Source of the DNA: Herbidospora galbida
Lineage (GTDB): Bacteria > Actinomycetota > Actinomycetes > Streptosporangiales > Streptosporangiaceae
NCBI RefSeq assembly: GCF_005233835.1
Contig: NZ_SZQA01000030.1
Span: forward strand, 56,045 to 120,044
DNA: 64,000 bases
Direction: 5' to 3'
Part shown: one piece after another, positions 17,713 to 25,468 of the stretch
Position numbering within the stretch: the first letter of the stretch is position 1
Layout of the letters: every line of letters begins with the position of its first letter
Notes under the pieces: generated by a model
Told to the model about the DNA's origin: nothing
Databases searched by the model: none
Seen by the model: the letters and a program-made list of their open reading frames with translations, nothing else
Translations under genes and position numbers: made by a program

Positions 17713-17767
17713 TTCTGGCGAACTTAGCAGCTAATTAGCTGCTAATCTGAGCGGAATTAGCAGCTAG
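17702..17767. promoter_or_regulatory. 11-bp-phased palindromic operator array upstream of fic
   Basis: The 11-mer TTAGCWGCTAA is itself a palindrome around a central A/T. It occurs at 17724-17734 and 17735-17745 (abutting), and with one mismatch at 17757-17767. A half match (GCAGCTAA) at 17705-17712 keeps the same 11-bp register. Sites 11 or 22 bp apart sit on one face of the helix, as for cooperative repressor binding. The array lies just before the Fic gene, whose product ends in a winged helix, so autoregulation is likely. The binding protein is inferred. Confidence 0.6.
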
Positions 17768-17781
17768 CGCTGGAGGGCCGG

Positions 17782-19116
17782 ATGCGTATACCGAAGCCGC
17801 CGCCCTCGGTGGGGGCGATCCTCGACTCGCTTCCAGAAGGCCGCCTGCTCGCGTTGATCTCCAAAGGCGTGTCGATCGCGAACGACCGCTACCTGCCGTG
17901 GGATGAGTTTCGTCGTCGCCCCGTTCCTGACGGGGTGACAGTCGAGGAGTGGTGGGCCGCGACCAAGCTCGCCCGCGCGGGGGTCCGTCGCATCCTGCCG
18001 CTGCAGTTCGAGAAAGGCGTCTGGTTCGGGTACGCCCTACCCGACGAGGTGCTCCGGGGCATCGAGAACGTGGCCAAGCACACCAGCGGCCGCATCGGGG
18101 TGCCTGAACCCGTCACGCATGACGCGCCGACCCGTGACCAGTACGTCGTCAACTCGCTGATCGAGGAGGCCATCACATCCTCCCAGTTGGAGGGGGCGTC
18201 GACGACCTACCAGGTCGCGAAGGCCATGCTGCGGACGGGCCGTAGTGCGCGCACTCATGACGAGTTGATGATCCTCAACAACTATCGAGCCATGCGTCGG
18301 GTCGGCGAACTGCGCAAAGAGAAGCTGACTCCGGCGCTGATCGCCGAAATCCACCGCATCGTCACGGAAGGGACCCTCGACGACCCCGCGACGGCAGGTC
18401 GACTGCAGTTGCCGGGCGAAGAGCGGGTCGTCGTCAGCGACATGGAGGGCAACATCCTCCACACGCCGCCTCCGGCGGATGAGTTGCCGCAGCGGATGGA
18501 AGCGCTGTGCGCCTTCGCCAACGGAGAGAGCGGTACTTCCTATGTGCCGCCGGTCGTGCGGGCGATCGTGCTGCACTTCATGCTGTCCTACGACCACCCG
18601 TTCGTCGACGGCAACGGCCGCACCGCCCGCGTCCTCTTCTACTGGTCGATGCTGAACCAGGACTACTGGCTGACCGAGTTCCTGTCGATCTCCCGCCTGA
18701 TCAAACGGGGGCAGGCTCAATACGGCCGCAGCTTCCTCCACTGTGAGCAGGACGCGGGCGACCTGACCTACTTCATCGCCGCCCAGCTCGGCATCATCAG
18801 TCAGGCCATCACCGACCTGCACGAATACCTCGACCGGAAGGTCCGGCAGACCCGCGATCTACAGCGGGCGGTGGCCGGGCTCGCCGGACACTTCAATCAC
18901 CGTCAGATCGCGCTCCTCCAAAACGCGATCAAGAGATCAGACGCCCGCTACACGGTGGCGTCGCACTCGAGAAGCCACAACGTGACCGCGCAGACGGCCC
19001 GAACCGACCTGCAGGGACTGGAGACGCGCGGCCTTCTCACGAAGATCCCCGAAGGCCGCGGATTCGCCTGGTTGGCGGTCCGTGACCTTCGGCAAGTCCT
19101 CGGTCTCGGCGGTTAG
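17782..19116 (+). CDS. Fic family protein adenylyltransferase with C-terminal winged helix
   Basis: 444 aa. The Fic core has the full active-site motif HPFVDGNGRTAR (272-283), with catalytic His272. Upstream is an inhibitory-helix motif SSQLEG (133-138), which fits S/T-xxx-E-G/N of class II (self-inhibited) Fic proteins. The C terminus (about 380-440) looks like a winged helix that could bind DNA. It would transfer AMP to a protein hydroxyl group; the target is unknown. A GGAGGG site precedes the ATG. The phased operator array upstream suggests it represses its own gene. Its stop overlaps by 4 nt the convergent SPFH gene. Confidence 0.9.
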   Translation: MRIPKPPPSVGAILDSLPEGRLLALISKGVSIANDRYLPWDEFRRRPVPDGVTVEEWWAATKLARAGVRRILPLQFEKGVWFGYALPDEVLRGIENVAKHTSGRIGVPEPVTHDAPTRDQYVVNSLIEEAITSSQLEGASTTYQVAKAMLRTGRSARTHDELMILNNYRAMRRVGELRKEKLTPALIAEIHRIVTEGTLDDPATAGRLQLPGEERVVVSDMEGNILHTPPPADELPQRMEALCAFANGESGTSYVPPVVRAIVLHFMLSYDHPFVDGNGRTARVLFYWSMLNQDYWLTEFLSISRLIKRGQAQYGRSFLHCEQDAGDLTYFIAAQLGIISQAITDLHEYLDRKVRQTRDLQRAVAGLAGHFNHRQIALLQNAIKRSDARYTVASHSRSHNVTAQTARTDLQGLETRGLLTKIPEGRGFAWLAVRDLRQVLGLGG

Positions 19117-20186
19117 GCGCGGTCGCGTGACCGGTTGAGGTCGCCCAGGGGGTCGGGCACCGCCTTGCCGCGCTCGATCGACCTCGGCAGTGAATCGGCC
19201 TCCGCCTCCGCCTTGGCCTCGGCCGCCGCGGCCTCCGCCTCGCGGACCGCCTCCGAACCGGCCGGCCGGTCGCGTTCGGGCTGTTCGCGGGTGGCGGCCG
19301 ACTGCGGCAGGGCCTCGGTGAAGGCCTTCGACACGCCCTGCAGGGCCGACGTGACCTCCGAGGGGATCACCCAGAACGTGTTCCCGGGGCCGGACGCGAG
19401 CTGCGGCAGCATCTGGAGGTACTGGTAGGCCAGCAGCTTCGGGTCGGGGTCGTTGCGGTGGACGGCCTGGAAGACCTCGTCGATCGCCTGCGACTGGCCC
19501 TCGGCCTTGAGGATCTGGCTGGTGCGTTCGCCTTCGGCGCGCAGGATGGCGCTCTGCTTCTCGCCCTCGGCGGTCAGGATCTGCGACTGCCGCAGGCCCT
19601 CGGCCGTCAGGATGGCGGCGCGCTTGTCGCGTTCGGCGCGCATCTGCTTCTCCATCGCCTCCTTGATGGTCTTGGGAGGGTCGATGGCCTTGATCTCCAC
19701 CCGGTTGACCCGGATGCCCCACTTGCCGGTCGCCTCGTCGAGCACGCCCCGCAGCTGGCTGTTGATGGTGTCTCTGCTGGTCAGCGTCTTCTCCAGGTCC
19801 ATGCCGCCGACCACGTTGCGCAGCGTCGTCACGGTCAGCTGCTCGACGCCCTGGATGAAGTTCGCGATCTCGTACGCCGCCGCCCTCGGGTCGGTCACCT
19901 GGAAGTACAGGACCGTGTCGATGTCGACGACCAGGTTGTCCTCGGTGATCACGGGCTGGGGCTTGAAGCTGACGACCTGTTCGCGCAGGTCGATCAGCGG
20001 GCGCACACGGTCGATGTAGGGGATCACGAAGTTCAGGCCGGGATCGAGGGTGCGGCTGTAGCGGCCCAGGCGCTCGACGTTGGCGGCGCGCGCCTGGGGG
20101 ACGATCCGTACCGTCCGGAAGACCGTGACGACCGCGAACATCGCGACCAGGATCAGGATGACGAGCAGGGCGACTTCCATGGTCAC
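19113..20186 (-). CDS. SPFH/band-7 membrane protein (stomatin/QmcA-like)
   Basis: 357 aa. One N-terminal TM helix (about 5-24) is followed by an SPFH domain (about 25-200) with LGRYSRTLDPGLNFVIPYID and TLRNVVGGMDLEKTL. A long Ala/Glu-rich coiled coil (about 190-250, repeats of AEGxxQS/ILxAEGE) leads to an acidic/basic C-terminal tail. Such proteins scaffold membrane microdomains and often pair with NfeD proteins. Here the NfeD gene overlaps upstream by 4 nt, the classic partner arrangement. The Arg/Glu-rich tail after residue 300 is low complexity. Confidence 0.9.
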   Translation of the reverse strand: MTMEVALLVILILVAMFAVVTVFRTVRIVPQARAANVERLGRYSRTLDPGLNFVIPYIDRVRPLIDLREQVVSFKPQPVITEDNLVVDIDTVLYFQVTDPRAAAYEIANFIQGVEQLTVTTLRNVVGGMDLEKTLTSRDTINSQLRGVLDEATGKWGIRVNRVEIKAIDPPKTIKEAMEKQMRAERDKRAAILTAEGLRQSQILTAEGEKQSAILRAEGERTSQILKAEGQSQAIDEVFQAVHRNDPDPKLLAYQYLQMLPQLASGPGNTFWVIPSEVTSALQGVSKAFTEALPQSAATREQPERDRPAGSEAVREAEAAAAEAKAEAEADSLPRSIERGKAVPDPLGDLNRSRDRA

Positions 20187-20614
20187 TCCCGTGGATAGAC
20201 GAGAGCGGTGGCGCCCTCGATCTCGAACACGTCGACGGTGGTCCCCACGGGGATGACGAGGGTCTCGTCATAGGCGCGGGCCGACCACTCCTCGCCGCCG
20301 ATCTTGACCCGGCCGCCTCGGCCGGTGACCTCGTGGGTCACGTACGCCGACTTGCCGACCAGGGCTGAGACGCCGAACCTCTGGGCGGGCGCCTGCTTCA
20401 GATGCCGCATCGCCAGGGGGCGCAGACCGAGCAGGCCGCCGCCGGACGCCAGGACGAACACCAGCAGTTGCAGGCCGGGCGGCAGCCCGATCGCGGCCAC
20501 GCCCGCTGTCAGCAGCGCCGCGACCGAGATGATCCCCATGGCGGCGGTGAGCGTGAAGAGCTCGGCGATTCCCAGTGCCGCCGCCAGGATCAACCACACG
20601 ATCCACGAGTCCAT
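20183..20614 (-). CDS. NfeD-family protein (short form)
   Basis: 143 aa. Three hydrophobic segments in the first 75 residues are followed by a soluble C-terminal OB-fold (about 85-140, SALVGKSAYVTHEV through GTTVDVFEIEGATALVYP). This is the short NfeD type without the N-terminal serine protease domain. It overlaps the SPFH gene by 4 nt and should act with it at membrane microdomains. A 14-bp perfect palindrome lies 8 nt upstream of the ATG and may control it. Confidence 0.9.
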   Translation of the reverse strand: MDSWIVWLILAAALGIAELFTLTAAMGIISVAALLTAGVAAIGLPPGLQLLVFVLASGGGLLGLRPLAMRHLKQAPAQRFGVSALVGKSAYVTHEVTGRGGRVKIGGEEWSARAYDETLVIPVGTTVDVFEIEGATALVYPRE

Positions 20615-20621
20615 TGCACCG

Positions 20622-20635
20622 CCCTATCGATAGGG
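20622..20635. promoter_or_regulatory. 14-bp perfect palindrome before the NfeD gene
   Basis: CCCTATCGATAGGG is a perfect palindrome ending 7 nt before the ATG (20614) of the NfeD gene on the minus strand. Its AGGG end could double as the ribosome binding site, so a bound regulator or a local hairpin would mask translation. No convincing -35/-10 pair was found around it. The role is inferred from position only. Confidence 0.4.
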
Positions 20636-20658
20636 GGTTCCTAATATCAACCTACCTG

Positions 20659-21768
20659 TCAGGAAGCGAGAGCGCTGCCCGCCTTCCACGCGTTCCAGGT
20701 AAGTTGCCAGAATCCCCACCCGTTGGCCGGTTCGAGTGGTCTGTCGGTGCCGACGATCACCACGGGATCTCCCCGCAGCGAGTTGTCGAAGAACCATTTC
20801 GCCTTGTCGGGGCGGGCGTTCACGCAGCCGTGGCTGACGTTCAGCCGGCCCTGCGCCCACGTGTTGTCCTTGGCGTGGACGTACTCGCCGCTGTTGGAGA
20901 TGCGGACGGCGTGGTCGATCATCAGGTCGTAGTACTCGGGGTCGCCCGGCTTGCGGCGCGGGGAGACCATGCGGACCTTCTCCTTCTTCTCCATCGTCAG
21001 GTGGACGCCGCTGGTCGTGGTGTATTCCTTGGTCGTGGCCATGCCGGCGCTGATCGCCATCTCCTGGGCGAGCAGGCCGTCGCGGTGGACGGTCATGCGG
21101 TGGTTGGCCGTGTCGATGTGACTGCTCATGCTGCGGCCGACGACGAAGGTGGCCGAGGGGTCGGTGGTGCCGTACACGCCCGGAGCGAAGCGCAGACCCG
21201 TCAGGTGGGCGGTGAAGCGGACCCGTGTGCCGGGCTGCCAATAGGAGCGGGGGCGCCAGACGGCCTGGGTGTCGGAGAACCAGTGCCAGCCGCCCTCGAC
21301 GGGGCGGTCGGGGACGACCTCGAAGGCGCGCTCGACCGCCGCGCGGTCGGGGACGGGGACCTTGAACTCGACCACGATCGGCATGCCGACGCCGACGGTC
21401 TCCCCCGGGAGCGGGTCGACCTTGGGCGGGGTGGCCGGGGTGGCCGTCAGGGTGCGGAACCGGCCGCTGACGCGGCGGTCGGTGGTGACGGCGGTGACGA
21501 GGTGGTCGGTGCCGGGGCGCAGCGACCACGACGAGCGCCACTCGGTGCGGTTGTGGTGGTACCTGCCCAGGACGGGGAGGCCGGCCGCGGTCACGGTGAC
21601 CGATCTCAGCGTGCCGCCGAGGGCCTTGATCGTCAGGCCCCGGTCGGGGACCGCCCTCTTCTCGCCCAGCGCTGGGGAGATCGCGACGCCGATGGGCGTC
21701 AGGGCGGTCACGGGCGAACAACCGAGAAGTGTCATCAGGGCCGTGAGCAGGCAGAAGAGGCGCGGCAC
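20659..21768 (-). CDS. L,D-transpeptidase lipoprotein (Ldt/YkuD)
   Basis: 369 aa. The signal peptide ends in lipobox LLGC (Cys near residue 17). Two Ig-like domains (about 45-245) precede a YkuD catalytic domain (about 250-350) with the signature SHGCVNARP, whose Cys is the nucleophile; the upstream HAKDNTW region fits the conserved His. This domain order matches actinobacterial LdtMt2-type enzymes that make 3-3 cross-links in peptidoglycan. It follows the fumarylacetoacetase gene after 10 nt on the same strand, but functional linkage is unlikely. Confidence 0.92.
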   Translation of the reverse strand: MPRLFCLLTALMTLLGCSPVTALTPIGVAISPALGEKRAVPDRGLTIKALGGTLRSVTVTAAGLPVLGRYHHNRTEWRSSWSLRPGTDHLVTAVTTDRRVSGRFRTLTATPATPPKVDPLPGETVGVGMPIVVEFKVPVPDRAAVERAFEVVPDRPVEGGWHWFSDTQAVWRPRSYWQPGTRVRFTAHLTGLRFAPGVYGTTDPSATFVVGRSMSSHIDTANHRMTVHRDGLLAQEMAISAGMATTKEYTTTSGVHLTMEKKEKVRMVSPRRKPGDPEYYDLMIDHAVRISNSGEYVHAKDNTWAQGRLNVSHGCVNARPDKAKWFFDNSLRGDPVVIVGTDRPLEPANGWGFWQLTWNAWKAGSALAS

Positions 21769-21778
21769 CGCGCCAACG

Positions 21779-22876
21779 CTACCGAACGGTAGCGGGCAGG
21801 ATACGCCCGGTTACCTCCCCGAGGGACAGCCCTGACGGGGTCGTGGCGGTGATGGTGACCTCGTCGCCGTCTTCGAGGAACGACTGGCCGCTCTTCATGG
21901 GCCGGGCGCCGTTCCACGTGAGCTCGATGAGCGATCCGGGGGAGTCCTCGCCCGAGACGGTGCCGCTGGCGTAGAGGTCGCCGGTGCGCAGGGAGGCGCC
22001 GTTGACGGTCATGTGGGCGAGCATCTGGTCGGGGGTCCAGTACATGTCGCGGTAGGGCGGGGTGGAGACCACCTCGCCGTTCAGCCGCACCTCCAGGGCG
22101 AGGTCGAGCCCCCATTCGGCGTTGCGCCGCAGGTAGTCGAGCGGAGCCGGGTCCTGCTCGCGGCCTCCGACGCGGGCGTGGTCGAGAGCGTCGAGCGGGG
22201 TCACCCAGGCGGAGATCGAGGTGGCGAACGACTTGCCGAGGAAGGGGCCGAGGGGGACGTACTCCCAGGCCTGGATGTCGCGGGCGCTCCAGTCGTTGAC
22301 CAGCACGACCCCGAAGACGTGCTCGTCGAACGCGCCCGCCGGTCGGCACAGCTCGCTGCCCGCGCCGACCACGAAGCCCACTTCGGCCTCGATGTCGAGC
22401 TTGGCCGACGGGCCGAACGACGGCCGCTGGCCGCAGGGGCGGCGGATCTCGGTGCCGGAGACGACGACCGTGCCGGCCCGCCCGTGGTAGCCGACCGGGA
22501 GGTGCCGCCAGTTGGGCTTCAGCGGCTCCTCGTCGGGGCGGAACATGCGGCCCAGGTTGGAGGCGTGTTCGAGGGAGGCGTAGAAGTCGACGTAGTCGGC
22601 CACGTCGATGGGGAGGTGGAGCCGTACCCGGTCGAGCGGGATCAGGTGCTCGGCGCCGCGGTCGTCGGCGAGCAGATCCTGTACGCGGCCCCGCGTGGCC
22701 CGCCACGCGCCGCGCCCCCGGGCCATGAACGGGTTGAGGGTCGGCTCCCGGAACACGTCGTCGCCGAGCAGGGGTGCCAGATCGAGGACCTGGTCTTCCA
22801 GCCGCACCCCGACCCGGGGTTTCCCTCCGTCGACGGAGAACACGCCATAGGGGAGGTTGTCGAGTCCGAAACTCAC
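21779..22876 (-). CDS. fahA: Fumarylacetoacetase
   Basis: 365 aa. It hydrolyses 4-fumarylacetoacetate to fumarate and acetoacetate, the last step of tyrosine/homogentisate breakdown. The sequence has an N-terminal FAH domain start (SFGLDNLPYGVFS), DYVDFYASLEHASN (catalytic region), LDIEAEVGFVVG and GVVLVNDWSARDIQAWEYVPLGPF (metal site region), then the SGTVSGEDSPGSLIELTWNG end region, all typical. Real coding starts at the GTG at 22876, which overlaps the upstream unknown gene by 4 nt. It is somewhat shorter than mammalian FAH (419 aa). Part of the hmg operon. Confidence 0.93.
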   Translation of the reverse strand: MSFGLDNLPYGVFSVDGGKPRVGVRLEDQVLDLAPLLGDDVFREPTLNPFMARGRGAWRATRGRVQDLLADDRGAEHLIPLDRVRLHLPIDVADYVDFYASLEHASNLGRMFRPDEEPLKPNWRHLPVGYHGRAGTVVVSGTEIRRPCGQRPSFGPSAKLDIEAEVGFVVGAGSELCRPAGAFDEHVFGVVLVNDWSARDIQAWEYVPLGPFLGKSFATSISAWVTPLDALDHARVGGREQDPAPLDYLRRNAEWGLDLALEVRLNGEVVSTPPYRDMYWTPDQMLAHMTVNGASLRTGDLYASGTVSGEDSPGSLIELTWNGARPMKSGQSFLEDGDEVTITATTPSGLSLGEVTGRILPATVR

Positions 22877-23622
22877 GCGTCTTCTCCGATCAGGCCGAGT
22901 TCCCGCAGGTCCTTGAGGGGTTGGGCGGTGCTGCAGGAGCCGTGGGAGACGAGGGTCTCCCTCGTCTTCAGAGCCTCTTCCCTCGGTACGGCCACCGCCG
23001 CCCGCGCCAGCCCGTCGGCGTCGACCGACTCCAGGATCGGCAGCGGGTCGCCGCCGTGGAGGGCGGCGTGGGTGGCCAGCAGCAGGTTGAGGAACCCGTG
23101 ACGCCAGACGCCCAGCGTGGTGTCGTAGTGGCGGACCGCGTGGTGCAGCCCGGCGGTCGCCTTGAACGGGATCCCGTTCCGGGCGCAGAACGTGATGAAC
23201 CGGGCGACCTCCTCGGGCGACGGGAACGCCTCCCGGGTCGGCCCGCCGCACCTGATCTTGAACCCGGCCTGGCCGTGGTCGTGGTGCGGATGGGCGACGG
23301 CGTCGATCCCGTCGAGCTCGTCGGCGGTGACCTCGACGAACAGCCGGGCGCCGGTGCGGGGCACGGGCTTGCCGAGCCGCACCTCGATGAAGTCGGGATC
23401 ACCCAGGTCGGCGAGCGGATCGTCCACGATCACCCCGATCTTCCCGGGCCGGGGCGCGGTGATCTCGTGGAGGCGGCTGGCCAGGCAGAGGAACCGGTGG
23501 GTGAGCACCTCGCTCCCGGTGGCGCGGTCGGCCTCGTGGCGGGCCAGCGCGTCGGCCATGGGCAGCGAAGTCGGCGGAAACAGCCCCGCGTCGTCGACGA
23601 GGGCCGCGAACAGCGGGTTCAC
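22873..23622 (-). CDS. Uncharacterised protein in the homogentisate operon
   Basis: 249 aa, starting at GTG 23622 with NPLFAALVDDAGLFPP. The DDAG/A-x-FPP opening resembles a family of actinobacterial hypothetical proteins. The centre has AHPHHDHGQAGFKIRCGG and FITFCARNGIPFKATAGLHHAVRH, with repeated strand-helix character and many His residues, suggesting a barrel-like fold. It overlaps both fahA and hmgA by 4 nt, so it is surely co-expressed with them. No maleylacetoacetate isomerase gene is seen here, so a role in that step is possible but unproven. Confidence 0.8.
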   Translation of the reverse strand: MNPLFAALVDDAGLFPPTSLPMADALARHEADRATGSEVLTHRFLCLASRLHEITAPRPGKIGVIVDDPLADLGDPDFIEVRLGKPVPRTGARLFVEVTADELDGIDAVAHPHHDHGQAGFKIRCGGPTREAFPSPEEVARFITFCARNGIPFKATAGLHHAVRHYDTTLGVWRHGFLNLLLATHAALHGGDPLPILESVDADGLARAAVAVPREEALKTRETLVSHGSCSTAQPLKDLRELGLIGEDA

Positions 23623-24776
23623 CGGGCCCAGGTCCAGGCGTAGTCGCCGTCTTCGCAGGCCAGCGCGCCCGGTCCGAGGTCGAGCGGCCGGAAGGTGTCG
23701 ATCATCACGGCCAGCTCGGAGGTCTGGGTCGCCCCCGAGGCGATGACCGCCTCGACCGCGCCCGGCTGCGGCCCGTGGGTGAACCCGGCCGGGTGCAGCG
23801 ACACCGACCCGACGTCGATGCCCGAGCCCGCGCGCGCCGAGTAGTCGCCGCCGACGTAGAACATGAACTCGTCGGAGTCGACGTTGTGGTGGTTGTACGG
23901 GATCGGCACCGCCTCCGGGTGGAAGTCGAGCGGCCGGGGGCAGAACGAGCAGATGACGAAGCCCGGCCCCTCGAACGTCTGGTGCACGGGCGGCGGCGCG
24001 TGGGTCTTCTTCACCACGGGCTCGAAGTCGTCGATGTTGAACACGTACGGGTAGAGGCACCCGTCCCAGCCGACCACGTCGAACGGGTGGTTGCGGTAGG
24101 TGAGCCGGGTCAGCCCGCCACGGGTCCGGACCAGGACCGGGACGTCCTCCCCTTCGACGATCAGCGGCTCCGTGGGGGCCCGCAGGTCGCGCTCGGAGTA
24201 GGGGGCGTGCTCCAGGAACTGGCCGGACTGCGACAGGTAGCGCTTCGGCGGCCGGATGTGCCCGGAGGCCTCGATCGTGAGGGCCTCGACGCGGCCCGAG
24301 GGCACCCAGCGGTGGATGGTCCCGGTCGGGATGACGACGTAGTCGCCTTCGCCGACGTCGAGCGCCCCGTAGGCCGACTCGAAGCGCGCCCGCCCCGACT
24401 TGACGTAGACGCACTCGTCGGCCATCGAGTTGCGGTAGAGCTCACTGGGCCGGTCGGTGGCGGCGTAGCCGAGCCGGACGTCGCCGTTGCCCGCCAGGAG
24501 CCGCCGCCCCGAGACGAGGTCGCCTTCAGGGGCTAGGTCCTGCGTGCGGAAGTGGCGCGGCGACAGCGGCAGATTGGGTTCCAGGACGCCGTGGCCGCCG
24601 CTCACGGCCTCGGCCTTCGTGATGGCCGTGGGGGCGTAGCGGTGGTAGAGCAGCGAGGCGTCGGAGGAGAAGCCCTCCTCGCCCATCAGCTCTTCGGCGT
24701 AGAGCCCACCGTCCGGACGGCGGAACTGGACGTGACGTTTCCGGGGAACCTCTCCCACGGTGCGATAGTGCGGCAT
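23619..24776 (-). CDS. hmgA: Homogentisate 1,2-dioxygenase
   Basis: 385 aa cupin enzyme. It opens the homogentisate ring to maleylacetoacetate using Fe(II) and oxygen. Visible family features are FRTQDLAPEGD, the cupin strands (GEGDYVVIPTGTIHRW), the HPFDVVGWDGCLYPYVFN block, and the metal region with PYNHHNVDSDEFMFYV and GSVSLHPAGFTHGPQPG. ATG 24776 was chosen over the upstream in-frame start at 24815 because GGGAGG sits 7 nt before it. It leads the operon hmgA-unknown-fahA behind an IclR gene. Confidence 0.93.
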   Translation of the reverse strand: MPHYRTVGEVPRKRHVQFRRPDGGLYAEELMGEEGFSSDASLLYHRYAPTAITKAEAVSGGHGVLEPNLPLSPRHFRTQDLAPEGDLVSGRRLLAGNGDVRLGYAATDRPSELYRNSMADECVYVKSGRARFESAYGALDVGEGDYVVIPTGTIHRWVPSGRVEALTIEASGHIRPPKRYLSQSGQFLEHAPYSERDLRAPTEPLIVEGEDVPVLVRTRGGLTRLTYRNHPFDVVGWDGCLYPYVFNIDDFEPVVKKTHAPPPVHQTFEGPGFVICSFCPRPLDFHPEAVPIPYNHHNVDSDEFMFYVGGDYSARAGSGIDVGSVSLHPAGFTHGPQPGAVEAVIASGATQTSELAVMIDTFRPLDLGPGALACEDGDYAWTWAR

Positions 24777-24805
24777 CGTCGCCTCCCTGTACGCATACCG
24801 GACGC

Positions 24806-24824
24806 TGACGTCCACTATACGTCA
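24806..24824. promoter_or_regulatory. Inverted repeat between iclR-type gene and hmgA
   Basis: TGACGT-N7-ACGTCA is a 19-bp inverted repeat. It covers the last bases of the IclR-family gene and lies 29 nt before the hmgA start. IclR regulators bind short palindromes near the genes they control, so this is a candidate operator for hmgA. Binding is inferred from position and symmetry. Confidence 0.45.
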
Positions 24825-25450
24825 AGCGCCTCCCCGAGCTCCTTGGCGGCCTCCGACACGAGCGGCCCCGCGACCGAGACGTCGAGATCGCCGAACGAGA
24901 TGATCCCGACCGACGCCTCCAGCCACTCGAGCCCCGTGATCGGCGCGGCCACACCACGGGCTCCCTCCTGAAGCTGCCCCTCGGTGGCCTGAATACGCGG
25001 CTTGCCCTCCCTCAGTGACAGGATCGCCAGCCCCGCGGCGCCCTTGGACAGCGGATGCCGGGAACCTGCCCGGTAGGCGACGTGCAGATTCGTCCACGAC
25101 GGCTCGACCACCGCGATGGCCAGCCCCTCGCCGCCCTCGGCCACGGTCAGATGGGCGGTCGCCCCCGACGCCTCGGCCAGCCGCCGGAGCGCCGGCACGG
25201 CCGCCGCCATCAGCAGCGGCTGGACCGCCTGGGCCAGCTTGACCACCCCGAACCCGAGCAGCACCCGCCCGGCCGCGTCGCGCCGCGCGAACCCCTCGTT
25301 CTGCAGCGAGGCGATCAGCCGGTAGACGACGGGCCGGCTGACGTTCAGGGCGGCGGCCAGCTCCGTCGGCGTCAGCCCGCCCGGGGTCTCCGCGAGGAGA
25401 CGGAGCAGCCTTAACCCGCGCTCAAGGGTCTGTGCCGACTCAACAGCCAT
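24815..25450 (-). CDS. IclR-family transcriptional regulator of the hmg operon
   Basis: 211 aa. The N-terminal winged helix (about 5-65) has TPTELAAALNVSRPVVYRLIASLQ, and the C-terminal effector-binding domain spans about 75-205 with HPLSKGAAGLAILS typical of the family. It is a little shorter than the usual 240-260 aa. It lies directly upstream of hmgA on the same strand and most likely controls tyrosine/homogentisate degradation. ATG 25450 follows CATAAT by 7 nt and has no Shine-Dalgarno site, so it is probably leaderless. It is divergent from the flavin oxidase gene, with 18 bp between the starts. Confidence 0.9.
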   Translation of the reverse strand: MAVESAQTLERGLRLLRLLAETPGGLTPTELAAALNVSRPVVYRLIASLQNEGFARRDAAGRVLLGFGVVKLAQAVQPLLMAAAVPALRRLAEASGATAHLTVAEGGEGLAIAVVEPSWTNLHVAYRAGSRHPLSKGAAGLAILSLREGKPRIQATEGQLQEGARGVAAPITGLEWLEASVGIISFGDLDVSVAGPLVSEAAKELGEALDV

Positions 25451-25455
25451 GGGGA

Positions 25456-25463
25456 CGATTATG
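25456..25463. promoter_or_regulatory. Overlapping divergent -10 boxes (IclR gene / flavin oxidase gene)
   Basis: On the minus strand CATAAT (25463-25458) ends 7 nt before the IclR ATG. On the plus strand GATTAT (25457-25462) ends 6 nt before the GTG of the flavin oxidase gene. The two -10-like boxes overlap, so polymerase could fire in only one direction at a time. No Shine-Dalgarno site precedes either gene. Promoter activity is inferred. Confidence 0.4.
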
Positions 25464-25468
25464 AGACG

